From Anaeramoeba flamelloides (taxonomy: Eukaryota > Metamonada > Anaeramoebidae), in NCBI GenBank assembly GCA_027625915.1, contig JANTQA010000015.1, forward strand, positions 1,798,001-1,862,000: 64,000 nt of DNA, in the 5' to 3' direction. The position numbers and the translations under genes were made by a program. Below, piece after piece: positions 63,214 to 64,000 of the stretch; the first letter of the stretch is position 1; every line of letters begins with the position of its first letter. The notes beneath the pieces are model-generated. The model was not told where the DNA came from, searched no databases, and saw nothing but the letters and a program-made list of their open reading frames with translations.

Positions 63214-64000
63214 CGAATAATTTTTGAAGATTATTGATCTTTCCATCTCTAGTTATTGATTATTAAATTTTCTCTATTATTAATTATTGTTTTATTTTAC
63301 AACCACACGTTATCCTTTTCCCAATTATTAATTATATCATTTCTTTTTGATAATTCTAATTTTCTTTAAGGTATATCCAAAAAACACTTTTATTTTTTTT
63401 TCTTCTTTGAATTGAATTGAATGTTTGTATCTTAAAAACGCAACTAGCATAAATGAGTTTTAAATAAGTTTGAAAAAAAGTATTGATAATCTGTTTCAGT
63501 CCATTCCATTTTTAATACACACACTTTCAACACAATCTAAGGCAGAAAAGTTTTTTCAAAGTTAACTAAATTCATGATTGTAGTAAAAAAATCATGTATA
63601 AAAATAATTCCAAAAAAGGTGTCTTAATTTGAGATTTTATGGCGTCTTAAATTCTGTTCAAATTTTTTGTCTTAAAACTGGAATTAATTGTATAAATTGA
63701 GATAGTTCAATAATTTAAGGGTATTCCTCCCCATCTAATAAAACAAATAAATGTAATAATTCTTTCTTTGTAAAAAAAGTTATTAGTTTTTGGGTGAAGG
63801 ATTATCAATTCAATAAAAAAAAATTTTGTGAATTATTGTAAATATATATATATATATAATTTTCTTTGCAATTCTTATATTTAAGTTCCAATTTTGTTAA
63901 GCGCTTTTATTATCAAGAACACGAAATTAATTTTTTTTTTTTTTTTTTTGGGGGTGTTATATTTTAAATATAAACCCTTTCTTCCTGAAAAAAACATCTT
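63214..64000. other. Intergenic, with repeat X copy 2
   Basis: 63498-63640 resembles 55250-55400 (repeat X). There is a (TA)n run at about 63842-63859 and a T-rich run near 63930. No gene was seen before the window ends. Confidence 0.5.

Noticed and set aside
1-64000. tRNA, rRNA or spliceosomal RNA genes
   Set aside because: No box A/B pair, cloverleaf or known small-RNA motif was found by eye; weak candidates near 34060 and 60190 did not fit.

Overview
The window looks like nuclear DNA of a free-living, very AT-rich protist, probably an amoeboid lineage. The reasons are a strong A+T bias, very long proteins interrupted by Asn, Lys-Glu and Gln tracts, few introns, and large multidomain signalling proteins (BEACH, RasGAP/PH/SH3, FN3 arrays). 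The style resembles Anaeramoeba. Dictyostelid-like amoebae cannot be excluded without a search. Stops used are TAA and TGA, so a standard code fits.

Layout: (1) 1-14451 (+), a WDFY3/Alfy-like BEACH-WD40-FYVE gene that is already open at base 1. Its BEACH domain is split by a 4.8-kb intron filled with an antisense LINE and palindromic repeats. (2) 14452-16722, a convergent intergenic region holding a second copy of the same LINE, with a short LINE 3' tail nested in it. (3) 16723-30417 (-), a giant membrane protein: signal peptide, ectodomain, one transmembrane helix, about 34 FN3 domains and a probable GAR-type microtubule-binding domain. (4) 30418-37471, about 7 kb of non-coding DNA with foldback and dispersed repeats. 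(5) 37472-39604 (-), a lysine-rich nuclear protein with a PCNA-binding (PIP) box. (6) 39605-44792, non-coding DNA with two short LINE-tail insertions bounded by target-site duplications, palindromic repeats and a partial second copy of the foldback element. (7) 44793-53630 (-), a RasGAP preceded by six PH-helical-SH3 modules. (8) 53631-56588, non-coding. (9) 56589-59457 (-), DNA topoisomerase III. (10) 59458-64000, non-coding with more LINE tails, palindromes and microsatellites.

The genes form no operon-like unit. By family they suggest selective autophagy (1), membrane-cytoskeleton linkage (3), Ras signalling at membranes (7) and DNA replication or recombination (5, 9). Three genes (1, 3, 9) contain a single-base frame change at a homopolymer run while the rest of the protein is well preserved. 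I read these as assembly or sequencing indels in live genes rather than pseudogenes, but slippage is possible. The spliced starts of genes 3 and 7 were rebuilt by eye: each has a short first exon, a GTAAGT donor and a phase-1 intron of 120-130 nt.

The most unusual items are the membrane-anchored FN3 array with a C-terminal GAR-like domain, the (PH-helix-SH3)x6-RasGAP protein, and a family of palindromic mini-elements that has invaded a LINE.
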